Source: Chroogloeocystis siderophila 5.2 s.c.1
GTDB taxonomy: Bacteria; Cyanobacteriota; Cyanobacteriia; Cyanobacteriales; Chroococcidiopsidaceae
Assembly: GCF_001904655.1 (NCBI RefSeq)
Contig: NZ_MRCC01000024.1
Coordinates: forward strand, 1-59,282
Reading direction: 5' to 3'
Length of the DNA: 59,282 nt
Numbering within the stretch: the first letter of the stretch is position 1; every line of letters starts with the position of its first letter. The notes below the pieces were generated by a model that ran no database searches, had not been told where the DNA came from, and saw only the letters and a list, made by a program, of their open reading frames with translations. Made by a program: the position numbers and the translations under genes. Below are positions 36,031 through 45,166 of the stretch, in pieces.

Positions 36031-37050
36031 ATGACTCAAGTACTTCAACAGCAATCAACACCTTCTAGCATTGAAAAGACACCACTAGTTAGTGTCATTA
36101 TTAATAATTACAACTACGGTCGGTTCTTGACTCAAGCCATTGAAAGTGTTTTAAACCAGAGTTACTCAAACTGGGAATTGATCGTTGTTGATGATGGGTC
36201 AACAGACAATTCTCGCGAAATTATTGAAGCTTACAAAGAGAAACTGATACCGATCTTGCAAAAGAATGCAGGACAAGGAGAGGCTATTAATACAGGAATT
36301 GCACACGCTCAAGGCGAAATTATCAGTTTTTTAGATGCAGACGACTACTTTGCGCGCGACAAACTAGAAAAAATCGTAGCAGGGTTTTGCGAGCATCCGG
36401 AATGGGTACAAATTTCTCATTGCTGGATTTCAGTCAACAGTGAAGGTCAAACTGTTGGTCGAGGCTCGACGATCTTGAGTCAAGGAGATGTACGCAATCT
36501 ACTATTACGCTGGGGCAGATATGCAATGGGAATTACATCAGGACTTGCATATCGTCGTGCAGTTTTACAAAAAGTTTTGCCTATTCCCACGAGAAAAGCG
36601 GCTGCTGCTGATACATATTTAACAGTAGCTGTTCCTTTTTATGGTGAAGTAGGGTGCATTAATGAACCGCTAATGTTTTATCGCATTCATGGTAGTAACA
36701 AACAAGCGCATAACGACAACGTACCCTATCTAATTCAAGAGCGCGAGGATACCGCAACTTTTATCAATCAAGCCTCTGCCAAGGTGGGATTAGCCGAGCG
36801 ATTTGATCTTCTCAAAGACGTCGATTATCGCAGTCTCACAGCACTACAACAGGGTGGCGTACCTTTAACAGAAGCGATAGAAATTCTTTGGTTGTCATTG
36901 AGAGAAAGCATTGCAATTGGCAGAAGTGCAAGAGATACTCTCGAAAGGGTATTGCGGCGTGGAATTTGCACACTGTTTCCTTCCGAAGGTAGGGCTGTTC
37001 TTCGTTTAGGACTGCGTGGCTACTTGCGTTTCAAGTTATTCGGTCAATAG
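36031..37050 (+). CDS. Family 2 glycosyltransferase
   Basis: A GT-A inverting glycosyltransferase adding a sugar to the EPS repeat unit. The N-terminal VSVIINNYNYGRFLTQAIESVL and VVDDGSTDNS bind the nucleotide sugar, and SFLDADDYF (about 103-111) supplies the metal-binding DxD. The 339-residue length fits. It starts the EPS operon and is separated by 12 bases from the Wzc-like gene, so they should share a transcript. Donor and acceptor are unknown. Confidence 0.9.
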   Translation: MTQVLQQQSTPSSIEKTPLVSVIINNYNYGRFLTQAIESVLNQSYSNWELIVVDDGSTDNSREIIEAYKEKLIPILQKNAGQGEAINTGIAHAQGEIISFLDADDYFARDKLEKIVAGFCEHPEWVQISHCWISVNSEGQTVGRGSTILSQGDVRNLLLRWGRYAMGITSGLAYRRAVLQKVLPIPTRKAAAADTYLTVAVPFYGEVGCINEPLMFYRIHGSNKQAHNDNVPYLIQEREDTATFINQASAKVGLAERFDLLKDVDYRSLTALQQGGVPLTEAIEILWLSLRESIAIGRSARDTLERVLRRGICTLFPSEGRAVLRLGLRGYLRFKLFGQ

Positions 37051-37062
37051 CTGAGAAAGAAT

Positions 37063-39129
37063 ATGAACCACTTAGTCAATATTATCCGCAGACACTGGTT
37101 ACCTTTGTTGCTGTTGAACGGTGTCGTAGTTGCCGCCACACTCTATGCAATTATTCACACTAAAACAACTGTTTCTCCAGTGTGGAAGGCTAATGCGGAA
37201 TTAAATCTTCCTCAACCGTCTAATAGATTAGATGCTAGTTTAGGAACTTTAGGTCAATTGCAGAATACAGGTTTTGGTTTCTCTAGAGAAGTTAATCCTT
37301 TGCAAATTCAGCTGTCTATTCTAACTAGCGACACGGTAATGGAGCGAGTATTGGCAGTTGATCCAGAAAAAAATGCGTATTTAAGGTTAAGTGACTACAA
37401 AGCCTTATTTACTGCGACTCCCCAGCAGCAGTCAACAATTATTGCAGTAGAAGCTCGAGCTTCTAGTCCAGACATAGCGTACAAACGCTTAAATAATTTA
37501 ATCAACATCTATCAGCTACGTCTGAATGAATTACGCCGTCAGGACACGAATGTTCGCGAGGAGTTTTCTCAAGAGGATTTAAAAAGAGCGCAGCAGCAGT
37601 TAGCTGAGTCTCAGGTTGCTTTAGCCAACTTTCAACAGCAGACAGGGCTAACCGATATTGTGGAACAAACGCGATCGCTCATCGGACAGATCAGCAATCT
37701 CAGAACAACTTATGCAACGGTTTTAGCGCAAGCTGGGGCAAATCAAACGCAAGCGAATGTAGCGTCGCAACGTTTGGGTATGTCCCCACAACAAGCAATG
37801 AATTCGCTGCGCTTAGGTGAAAATAAAGAGTATCAAGCGACTCGTCAGAAATTATCTGAGGTTGAAACGGCTTTAGCGGAAGCTCGCAGCCGATATACTG
37901 ACGAGAGTCCACAAGTACAATCGCTGCTATCGAGCCGCCAAGAGCTACAGCAGATCATGAATCAACAGATCGCGACAGCTGTACCAGGAGCAAGTGCGAA
38001 TGACATCGATTTGACGTTAGGTGGCAATGGCGGCAGAGACAGTCGCATCGAGATGATTTCACAGCTAATCACTGCGCAGAACTCAGCTTCTGGCTTGCAG
38101 CAACAAGCGAACTTGATTGCGAATGAAATCAATAGACTCAATACAGAGTTGAATAATATTACGAGAAATCGCGGTCAATTGTTAGATCTACAGCGTCGGT
38201 ATGAAATAGCTGAGGGAATTTACAAAAGTATCACGGCTCAAATTGAGCAAGCCAAAACGAATCCTTTCAATGTTTATCCCAATATTCAAACACTAGATGC
38301 ACCAAGTGTCGATCCCAAACCGGAAGAACCTAGCAGCAGACTCGCTGCACTAGGTGGTATCCTTGCCGCGCTGTTTGGCAGCATAAGCTTAATCCTCTTT
38401 TTAGAAAATCGCAATCCAATGCTCAAGCCAGAAGATCTACAGCAGGTGGAATTTCCCATCCTGGGTCGCATTTCGCGTCTCAGACCTCTAGACATGGAAA
38501 GATCTTTGTCAGCAGAGGTGCCTATCGAGTTGCAGAGGCTGGCTTCAGCTGTATTGATGCTAGAACACCAACGCTTACTGATCACTAGCTCTACTGCTGG
38601 AGAAGGTAAAACAACTGTTACCTTAGGACTTGCATTAGCATTGGTTAACTGTGGCTTCCGAGTACTGATTGTTGATGGCGACCTTAAGCAAGCAGAACTC
38701 AGTCGGCGGTTAGGTCATCCTAAGGCAAACACAGAGGATAGACACGCTCCAGTTTCTATATCTTTGGGGCTTGATTTACTACCTGCACCCGCAGTGCCAA
38801 GCGAAAAAATTGCTGAATTCTTCGCCCGTGGCAGCTTTGCACAGAATCTAAATCACATTCAAACCTCCGGTGGTTACGATTACGTGTTAGTTGATAGTCC
38901 ACCGCTTGGGTTAGCTAGCGAGACTAATTTGATGAGTGCAGTGGTTCAAAATGTTTTGTTTGTTGTGCGTGCTGGGAAGAGCGATCGCTATTCGGTTCTG
39001 GATAGCTTTGAACAACTTTCGCGCCACAATGCTCACATTATGGGACTAGTCGTTAACTGTGTCGAGTCATCAGCAACAGGATACCGCTACGGACGTCAAC
39101 GCGAATTAATAATGGAAACTGAGGCGTAA
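37063..39129 (+). CDS. EPS chain-length regulator with BY-kinase domain (Wzc/GumC type)
   Basis: This 688-residue inner-membrane protein controls polysaccharide chain length and export. An N-terminal helix (about 13-32) and one near 425-445 flank a large periplasmic coiled-coil region (Wzz and GNVR domains, residues about 40-420). The cytoplasmic BY-kinase domain has Walker A (STAGEGKTT, 510-518), A' (VLIVDGDLK) and B (YVLVDSPPLG). The C-terminal tail has only two tyrosines (YRYG), unlike the Tyr-rich cluster of Wzc, so autophosphorylation there may be limited. It is followed by the polymerase gene. Confidence 0.92.
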   Translation: MNHLVNIIRRHWLPLLLLNGVVVAATLYAIIHTKTTVSPVWKANAELNLPQPSNRLDASLGTLGQLQNTGFGFSREVNPLQIQLSILTSDTVMERVLAVDPEKNAYLRLSDYKALFTATPQQQSTIIAVEARASSPDIAYKRLNNLINIYQLRLNELRRQDTNVREEFSQEDLKRAQQQLAESQVALANFQQQTGLTDIVEQTRSLIGQISNLRTTYATVLAQAGANQTQANVASQRLGMSPQQAMNSLRLGENKEYQATRQKLSEVETALAEARSRYTDESPQVQSLLSSRQELQQIMNQQIATAVPGASANDIDLTLGGNGGRDSRIEMISQLITAQNSASGLQQQANLIANEINRLNTELNNITRNRGQLLDLQRRYEIAEGIYKSITAQIEQAKTNPFNVYPNIQTLDAPSVDPKPEEPSSRLAALGGILAALFGSISLILFLENRNPMLKPEDLQQVEFPILGRISRLRPLDMERSLSAEVPIELQRLASAVLMLEHQRLLITSSTAGEGKTTVTLGLALALVNCGFRVLIVDGDLKQAELSRRLGHPKANTEDRHAPVSISLGLDLLPAPAVPSEKIAEFFARGSFAQNLNHIQTSGGYDYVLVDSPPLGLASETNLMSAVVQNVLFVVRAGKSDRYSVLDSFEQLSRHNAHIMGLVVNCVESSATGYRYGRQRELIMETEA

Positions 39130-39146
39130 ATGTTTGTGGTGAATTT

Positions 39147-40502
39147 GTGGTGAAATATATGGCTCAGATGTATCACACTAAATCTTTACGCCGAAGAAGC
39201 AATAAACTATTTGCCAACGGATTCTGGCTCCGTTGGCAAGCTTTAACTGTAGGTGAGCGTTTTGTCTGCGCTAACATCATTTTAATTCCTGTTTGGTGGG
39301 TTGCTGGTCTTTACGATTACTTACCAATACTTTTATTGTTGAGTGTTGGACTATACGAATGGCGACAACAGGGAAAAATACAATTAACACGCCCTAGTTT
39401 GCCCGTTATTGCGGCGATCGCCTTTGGTATTTATCAACTCGCAAGAGTCGCGATTTTCTACCACGAACCTAGAACTATCAAATTTTTTGACGTTGTTAGT
39501 GTCGTTTTTTGCCCGACGATTTGGCTTTGGTATATCCAAAGTAAAAATATTCGGCTACGCATGGAACCAATTGCTTGGGCTTGTACGATTAATGTTCTAC
39601 AAATGCTTGGGTTATGGTTCTTAATTCAATTTGTTTTGCCAGCATCGCTTTTTCCCTTACCTACGATCTATGCACTCGTTACAGGTGTTACGAGTAAAGC
39701 TTTAGCAAGCATCTTGTCGCCTTTTCGCACGATTGACGGAAATGTTGCTGGATTTTGCCGTTGCCAATTGTTCTTCATCTTTCCATCCTTTTTTGCTTTA
39801 TTTGCTGGGTTTCTAGGCTTAGTTGCTTTAGAAATTAAAAGTCGTCTTTGGTCATGGCTAGTCTTCGGAGCCTCTGTCTTCTTGATCGTGCTGAGTGCAA
39901 CGCGAGCCGTTTGGGTGGCATTTCCACTTGTTTTGGGTTTGCGTTATCTATTTAGTAACTATGGAAGACGCTGGGTTCCTGCGGTTGTGTTTGGTTTAAT
40001 CGCAGCCGGAAGTTTCCTGATATTTTCGCTTCCGGTCTTTACTGAGCTAGTTTTGAATAACTTCACTGATTTAGCAGACACAGTTAATAAAGTGCGAGAA
40101 GGTTCAACGGATACTCGCTTGGAAATCTACAGACAAACTTGGCTGGGAATTCAAGAAAATCCTTTGTGGGGACACTTGACAACAGGACCAACAATCAACG
40201 CTTATGCTCAAGATTATGAGGTAGTAGGCTCCCACAGCGTTATCTTGGGAAATCTACTTTATCTCAATGGCATGGTAGGTACTGGACTGTTTCTGACTTT
40301 TTGGTTTTCGCTACTTTATTGGATGTATAAAACGCGTGCCGGAAGACCTTTACTCTGTTTTGGTTTGTGGTTTTTGTACACTTTTGTTGCCTTTACTATG
40401 GATACAGCATATGGAATGTCCATATCATCGCTGCCTATTTTGGTGAGCATCGCTATACGTAATCCTCATCCAAAGTTCGCGCAAGGAGTACGTCATGCGT
40501 AA
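39147..40502 (+). CDS. O-antigen ligase/polymerase-like membrane protein (Wzy type)
   Basis: A 451-residue protein with about 11 membrane helices and a large loop in the C-terminal half (about 300-360) that includes TDTRLEIYRQTWLGIQENPLWGH and GSHSVILGNLLYLNGMVG. These are typical of the O-antigen ligase/polymerase family, which joins lipid-linked repeat units. The reading frame opens with GTG codons at 39147 and 39150; ATG at 39159 is a good alternative. Its last 8 bases overlap the next glycosyltransferase gene, which implies translational coupling. Confidence 0.8.
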   Translation: MVKYMAQMYHTKSLRRRSNKLFANGFWLRWQALTVGERFVCANIILIPVWWVAGLYDYLPILLLLSVGLYEWRQQGKIQLTRPSLPVIAAIAFGIYQLARVAIFYHEPRTIKFFDVVSVVFCPTIWLWYIQSKNIRLRMEPIAWACTINVLQMLGLWFLIQFVLPASLFPLPTIYALVTGVTSKALASILSPFRTIDGNVAGFCRCQLFFIFPSFFALFAGFLGLVALEIKSRLWSWLVFGASVFLIVLSATRAVWVAFPLVLGLRYLFSNYGRRWVPAVVFGLIAAGSFLIFSLPVFTELVLNNFTDLADTVNKVREGSTDTRLEIYRQTWLGIQENPLWGHLTTGPTINAYAQDYEVVGSHSVILGNLLYLNGMVGTGLFLTFWFSLLYWMYKTRAGRPLLCFGLWFLYTFVAFTMDTAYGMSISSLPILVSIAIRNPHPKFAQGVRHA

Positions 40503-41679
40503 GCTCCTCATTGTGCCAGTATTTCATCATGCTTTGGGAGGAGCGACAGTTTCTCTGTCAATGACACTTAAAGGATTTCAGCAATGCGGTGCATTAAATC
40601 AATTGTGCGTCCTACTGAGAGCCGATTCTTTAATGGAGCAGTATCTTTGTCAAGCAGGTTATGAGTCGTGTTTGCATCTTATCCCTGAGCGCAGTCTTGG
40701 TCAGTTCATGAAGCAAGCACTGCACTGGGTAAATCAACAACCTCCAGATTGGCCAGTCCTGCTAGAAAACTGTGTTGCTCGTCAGTTGTTACCGGCGATG
40801 GCGCTGGCTGCACCTAGACTTCGTTGGAGTCGTCGTCCCATCTACCTCATCTTTCGTGACTTAGCCTACTCGCCGCATCCTTTAGGAAGTTTATTGCGAA
40901 AGTTTACTTTAGCAAGTCTTGCTCCCCGTGCTATTTGCAATTCTCAATTCACTGCTAAGCACATCCGCAAGCTCGTTCCGTATATCGAGGAAGTACTTTA
41001 TCCTCCGGTTGATCTAGAGCGGTTTAATGATCGCCCTTCGGTTAAACCTCCACCAGCAAATTTACAACCGATTCTCAACTCTGGAGCACGAATCATTTTA
41101 ACGCCTTCACGAATAAGTAAATCCGAAGACAATATTAATGATAAAAACTTGCGATCGCTTTTGCTTGTTTTAGCTCAACTGAAATCTAGGGGTCAAAATT
41201 ATCATGGAGTTGTGATTGGACAAGACACGTCTTCCGATCAACAGAACATCCGAGCTTTACTTGCGCAAGCTAAAGACTTAGGAGTAACAGATCGATTCAC
41301 AATTTTACCTCCTGTGTTTGCGATCGAGGATTACTACAAATATGCCGACGTCGTGATGACGCTTGCTCCTCGCGAACCTTTTGGTCGTACCATTGTCGAA
41401 GCGATCGCTTGTGGTGTACCAGTTGTTGGTAGCCAAACTGGCGGTATTGGGGAAATTCTAGGTAATTTTGCTCCTGAATGGACGGTAAACCCATATAATC
41501 CAGCGGCTGCAGCTGAAATAATTATACAGATTGCTCATAGTCCTAATAGCTCAAAACTTCTTGCCCAAGGTCAACGTTGGGTTGAAACACATTGCAGTGT
41601 TGCTAGTTACGCGCACCGAATCATGGAAATTACAGGTTTGGATTCCACCAAATTACCTGAAACTGAATTAGTTTACTAA
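40495..41679 (+). CDS. Family 4 (GT-B) glycosyltransferase
   Basis: A 394-residue retaining glycosyltransferase of the GT-B fold. The C-terminal half holds ILTPSRISKSEDN and the donor-binding motif APREPFGRTIVEAIACGVPVVGS, with the E-x7-E pair of GT4 enzymes. The N-terminal half is family-typical but has no fixed motif. It overlaps the Wzy-like gene by 8 bases (ATGCGTAA), and the next glycosyltransferase gene follows after about 21 bases. It should act on the lipid-linked repeat unit at the cytoplasmic membrane face. Confidence 0.88.
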   Translation: MRKLLIVPVFHHALGGATVSLSMTLKGFQQCGALNQLCVLLRADSLMEQYLCQAGYESCLHLIPERSLGQFMKQALHWVNQQPPDWPVLLENCVARQLLPAMALAAPRLRWSRRPIYLIFRDLAYSPHPLGSLLRKFTLASLAPRAICNSQFTAKHIRKLVPYIEEVLYPPVDLERFNDRPSVKPPPANLQPILNSGARIILTPSRISKSEDNINDKNLRSLLLVLAQLKSRGQNYHGVVIGQDTSSDQQNIRALLAQAKDLGVTDRFTILPPVFAIEDYYKYADVVMTLAPREPFGRTIVEAIACGVPVVGSQTGGIGEILGNFAPEWTVNPYNPAAAAEIIIQIAHSPNSSKLLAQGQRWVETHCSVASYAHRIMEITGLDSTKLPETELVY

Positions 41680-41700
41680 AGCTTGAGGTGAGTGTTAGCT

Positions 41701-42813
41701 ATGAAAAATATTGGCATCTATCGAAGAGTTTTTCCTCTCACTTCAGAAGCTTTCATCCAAGAGCAGTCTCACAACATGATGCGGTATCAACCGACGTTCA
41801 TTTCTAACACCCTTCTGCAAGAAGTTCCGTTCAACAGTATTGCGGTGAGTCAAAATGACTTACTAGGTATTAAACAAGCTACTTTTCTACTGACGCGATC
41901 GCCAAAGTTATTTAATCGTCTTGATACCAGCACCTTAGCTTTAATTCACGCTCATTTTGGTCCTGATGGTGTTTATGCTATACCTATCGCTGAAAAGTTA
42001 AAAATTCCTTTATTAGTCACTTTTCATGGCTATGATATTACTATCTCTCGCACAGCTTTGTGGCGTAAAGGTAAGTTCTTGTACTATCAATTAATCTTTC
42101 ATGAAGAAGAACTAAAAAGAAAGGCTGCAAAATTTATTGCTGTATCCAATTTTATAAAGAATAAACTCCTCGAAAAAAAATATCCGAACGAAAAAATTAT
42201 TCAGCATTATATAGGTGTCGATACAGAAAAATTTACTCCCGGTAAGAAAGCAAGTGAACGATACATTTTATGTGTTGGTAGGCATACACAAAAAAAAGGT
42301 ATAGACACCTTGTTACACGCCTTTGCAAAAATTACTCATAAACATCCTGAAGTTTCGCTGATTCAGGTAGGAACAGGTAATTTAACGAATACACTATATA
42401 ACCTAACAAAAACTCTAGATATCGCGCATCGCGTCCGATTTCTAGGTGCACAGCCACATGAAGTCGTACTAAATTTGATGCGTGGTGCAGAGGTTTTTGC
42501 CTTAGCAAGTCAAACCGCAGAAAATGGAGATTGTGAAGGCTTACCTATAGTGATTAATGAAGCTTCTGCGTGTGGTATACCAGTTGTCTCTACTTGGCAT
42601 AGTGGTATTCCTGAAGCAATTTTAGACGGCGAGACAGGTTTTCTTGTAGCAGAACAAGACGATATAAATTTAGCAGAAAAGCTAGATTTACTGCTATCTG
42701 ACCGTGCCCTGGGTGAAAAGATGGGACAGCGTGGACGCGAATTTATGTGTGAGATGTTTGATATTCGGAAGCAAACTTCTAAGTTAGAAGCTATTTATGA
42801 TTCGCTTAGTTGA
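41701..42813 (+). CDS. Family 4 (GT-B) glycosyltransferase
   Basis: A 370-residue GT4-type enzyme beginning MKNIGIYRRVFPLTSEAFIQ, with HAHFGPDGVYAIPIAEKL in the acceptor half and the donor motif CEGLPIVINEASACGIPVVST in the C-terminal half. The ATG at 41701 follows a TTGAGGTGAG ribosome-binding sequence and is preferred to GTG at 41692. The gene is more AT- and Lys-rich than the preceding one, so the two were probably acquired separately. Confidence 0.88.
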   Translation: MKNIGIYRRVFPLTSEAFIQEQSHNMMRYQPTFISNTLLQEVPFNSIAVSQNDLLGIKQATFLLTRSPKLFNRLDTSTLALIHAHFGPDGVYAIPIAEKLKIPLLVTFHGYDITISRTALWRKGKFLYYQLIFHEEELKRKAAKFIAVSNFIKNKLLEKKYPNEKIIQHYIGVDTEKFTPGKKASERYILCVGRHTQKKGIDTLLHAFAKITHKHPEVSLIQVGTGNLTNTLYNLTKTLDIAHRVRFLGAQPHEVVLNLMRGAEVFALASQTAENGDCEGLPIVINEASACGIPVVSTWHSGIPEAILDGETGFLVAEQDDINLAEKLDLLLSDRALGEKMGQRGREFMCEMFDIRKQTSKLEAIYDSLS

Positions 42814-42897
42814 TAATTTAAAAATCTCATCTCATACTATTTACCTTTTATTGATTATCTAACAGCTAAGTTTCGCGAAGACTTGCTTTTATACTAT

Positions 42898-43047
42898 ATG
42901 TGTCAACCAAGCATTAAGTATATTGCAGAACACTTTGCTTTTAGCAACGCAGCTTGTCAAGATGAAGTTCTTTATGGTGTACTCATATCTAATTTAATGA
43001 ATGGCGATCGCTATTATCAAAAGAAGTTAGTTGTCATGATGTCATGA
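42898..43047 (+). CDS. Short open frame overlapping the lyase start (ATGA)
   Basis: A 49-codon frame, MCQPSIKYIAEHFAFSNAA at the N-terminus, whose stop overlaps the start of the polysaccharide lyase gene in the string ATGA at 43044-43047. The same frame stays open upstream to a stop at 42822, reading a coherent-looking peptide without a start codon, so this may be the 3' end of a truncated gene rather than a small gene. The overlap would couple its translation to the lyase. Function unknown. Confidence 0.35.
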   Translation: MCQPSIKYIAEHFAFSNAACQDEVLYGVLISNLMNGDRYYQKKLVVMMS

Positions 43048-43904
43048 AATTAAAGTTTTGGTTCAGCTTGGTTTTCAGTACGACTGTTTTGTTGTCTTTA
43101 GCGGGACATACATCACGAGCAAATGTTATTGACTCAGTAACAGAAGATATTAGCCAAGCTAGAGCTCGTGAGTACTCTAACTCCAAAGGAGGGGATGTTT
43201 GCAATAGACTAAAAAATGTTACAGATAAGACTATTGCTGGACGACAAGCTTTTTTCCATTGGGTAGCTCGTTGTGGAGAACGTTCCGAATTAGCAATGAG
43301 ACGCACTGCGATTGGCAATACCTATTGGTATGGTTGGTCAATTTATATTCCCTCTGACTGGCAAGATGCTCGGGAAGGATATGATATTGTCAATCAATGG
43401 GCTATATTCCCAACTAAAATAAATATGAAAAAAGCGTGTGGAGCAGCAGGCTCTTACATTGCTATCAGCAAAAATACGCTCACCTTTGCTTTACAACGTC
43501 AGGGAGATACAGAAGAAGTAACTTGCACTAAGTACCCTTTGATGGAAGTTGCCGAGATGAGGGGAAAGTGGGTAGACTTTGTGATGCACGTGAAATGGAC
43601 AGGCGACACAAATGGATTTTTGAAGCTTTGGATGAAGAGTAAAAACGAACCTTACCAATTGAAGATAAATTATACTGGTTCCACATATTGGAATCATGCC
43701 AAAACCGGACCATATTTTAAGATGGGATTGTATAAAGGCGACCCAGATTTTGCAGGACCAGCACCACGGTATTTGTATACCGCACAGTATCGTCTAGGCA
43801 ATGCTGACTCTAACTTCCAAGCAGTTTCTCCGATTCAGGAATCAATCGCTTGTCGATACGTTCCTAACATGGCGCAACTTTTTGGTAATAAGTGCATTAA
43901 TTAA
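43044..43904 (+). CDS. Secreted polysaccharide lyase-like protein
   Basis: A 286-residue protein with a signal peptide (cleavage after SRA near 26), then a heparin-lyase-like jelly-roll domain (PF14099 type). Diagnostic stretches are AFFHWVARCGERSELAMRR, GNTYWYGWSIYIPSDW, KWVDFVMHVKWTGDTNGFLKLW and GPYFKMGLYKGDPDF. Such enzymes cleave uronic-acid-containing polysaccharides by beta-elimination; here it probably trims or remodels the EPS in the periplasm or outside. It is a close homologue of the protein encoded on the opposite strand at 46984-48402 but lacks its extra C-terminal domain. Confidence 0.8.
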   Translation: MKLKFWFSLVFSTTVLLSLAGHTSRANVIDSVTEDISQARAREYSNSKGGDVCNRLKNVTDKTIAGRQAFFHWVARCGERSELAMRRTAIGNTYWYGWSIYIPSDWQDAREGYDIVNQWAIFPTKINMKKACGAAGSYIAISKNTLTFALQRQGDTEEVTCTKYPLMEVAEMRGKWVDFVMHVKWTGDTNGFLKLWMKSKNEPYQLKINYTGSTYWNHAKTGPYFKMGLYKGDPDFAGPAPRYLYTAQYRLGNADSNFQAVSPIQESIACRYVPNMAQLFGNKCIN

Positions 43905-43969
43905 TTTGATTTAAAACCCACTTGTATCTAGTAGCGTATACTTTGCAGAAGTTTCAATGAGTTCATAGG

Positions 43970-43999
43970 AAAGAGGCACTATAGTTGCCTCTTTTTTTT
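43970..43999 (+). terminator. Rho-independent terminator after the lyase gene
   Basis: AAAGAGGC (43970-43977) pairs with GCCTCTTT (43987-43994) and a run of eight T begins within the stem end. It lies 66 bases after the stop codon and separates this transcript from the PssD/PssE genes. Confidence 0.88.
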
Positions 44000-44053
44000 A
44001 GAAATAATGTTGTGCGCTTAATTTACATTACGTATCTTTTCGGAGTTAAATAC

Positions 44054-44503
44054 ATGAAGCTACTATTGGTCTGCAATCCAGGAGGACACTTCGCTACTAT
44101 GATGGGTCTAAAAAGTTTTTGGTCTGCCTACGCAAGAGAATGGGTCACTTATCCGAAATGGGATACACAAAGCTTGTGTGATAAAGAGATAGTGAATTGG
44201 GTAGAAATGCAAGAAGCACGTATGTTAGGCAAAGCATGTATTAATTTTACTAAAGCTTTAACTATTTTAGATAAAAGTAAGCCGGATTTAGTTATATCTA
44301 CTGGAGCAAGTCTGGCTGTGCCTTTTATCTTAGCTAGCAAGGGTTTTGGCATTAAAACAATGTTTATTGAAAGCATTACTCGTGCTCATGAATTAAGTTT
44401 GAGTGGAAAACTTGTCTACAATCTAGTAGACGAGTTTTATGTACAATGGCCTGAGTGTGTACAGCGATATCCCAAAGCTCAATACAAAGGTGTTATTGCT
44501 TAA
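44054..44503 (+). CDS. Alg14-like glycosyltransferase subunit (PssD/Cps14F type)
   Basis: The membrane-anchoring partner of a two-part GT1-type glycosyltransferase. The protein starts MKLLLVCNPGGHFATMMGLK, with the GGH motif of Alg14-like proteins, and has KPDLVISTGASLAVPFILA and MFIESITR in the usual order. An upstream in-frame ATG at 43985 lies inside the terminator, so the ATG at 44054 (149 residues) is chosen. Its partner gene follows 120 bases later. Together they probably add the second sugar of the repeat unit. Confidence 0.88.
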   Translation: MKLLLVCNPGGHFATMMGLKSFWSAYAREWVTYPKWDTQSLCDKEIVNWVEMQEARMLGKACINFTKALTILDKSKPDLVISTGASLAVPFILASKGFGIKTMFIESITRAHELSLSGKLVYNLVDEFYVQWPECVQRYPKAQYKGVIA

Positions 44504-44623
44504 GCTGCTAGCAATCAAGTGCTTTTCTCGGTATTAAACTTCTACTACCAGACTACTTATTGCAATGATGATTGTAGTTATTTTCTTGGTAGTTACAGGA
44601 GGGTTTCGGCAAAGGTTTATTCC

Positions 44624-45118
44624 ATGATTATCTTCACACTTGGAACTATATTCTTTCCTTTTGACCGCGCAGCTAATTGGTTACAGATTCTTTTGCAGGA
44701 AGAAATTATTATTGAGCCAGTGTTATTTCAGCATGGTGCTACATCGGTAACTCGACTAAATCATCCTTTACTTACGAATGTAGCTTCACTAACAACTGAT
44801 GAAATGCACGCAGCTGTAAAACAAGCATCTTTGGTAGTTTCTCATGCAGGACAAGGTTCGACACGAATGTTAGCAGGGATGGGAGCAGGTTTCGTACTTA
44901 TTCCTAGACTAAAACGCTACGGAGAACATGTTGACGATCACCAGCTGCTTTTTGCGCGTGCTGTCGAGAGATTTGGCGTACATTACTGCACTGAACTTGA
45001 GCAATTAATTCAATACATCAAACAACCTCCATCCCCTTTGCGCAAAAAATTGTTTGATGCTCCTTTACTAGCAGAACACTTGATGACACGCTATCGAGTC
45101 TTGAACCTGCAAAAGTAA
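44624..45118 (+). CDS. Alg13-like glycosyltransferase subunit (PssE/Cps14G type)
   Basis: The catalytic partner of the Alg14-like protein. The 164-residue product starts MIIFTLGTIFFPFDR, the family's N-terminus, and holds ASLVVSHAGQGSTRMLAGMGAGFVLIPR, the nucleotide-sugar-binding HAGxGS motif of Alg13/GT28 enzymes, followed by HVDDHQLLFARAV. The ATG at 44624 is chosen because upstream in-frame residues from 44519 do not match the family. The pair order Alg14 then Alg13 is the same as in rhizobial and streptococcal capsule loci. Confidence 0.88.
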   Translation: MIIFTLGTIFFPFDRAANWLQILLQEEIIIEPVLFQHGATSVTRLNHPLLTNVASLTTDEMHAAVKQASLVVSHAGQGSTRMLAGMGAGFVLIPRLKRYGEHVDDHQLLFARAVERFGVHYCTELEQLIQYIKQPPSPLRKKLFDAPLLAEHLMTRYRVLNLQK

Positions 45119-45166
45119 CTCCACAATTGAAAATTCATTGTGTAACATTCTTGATTTAAAAGAATA

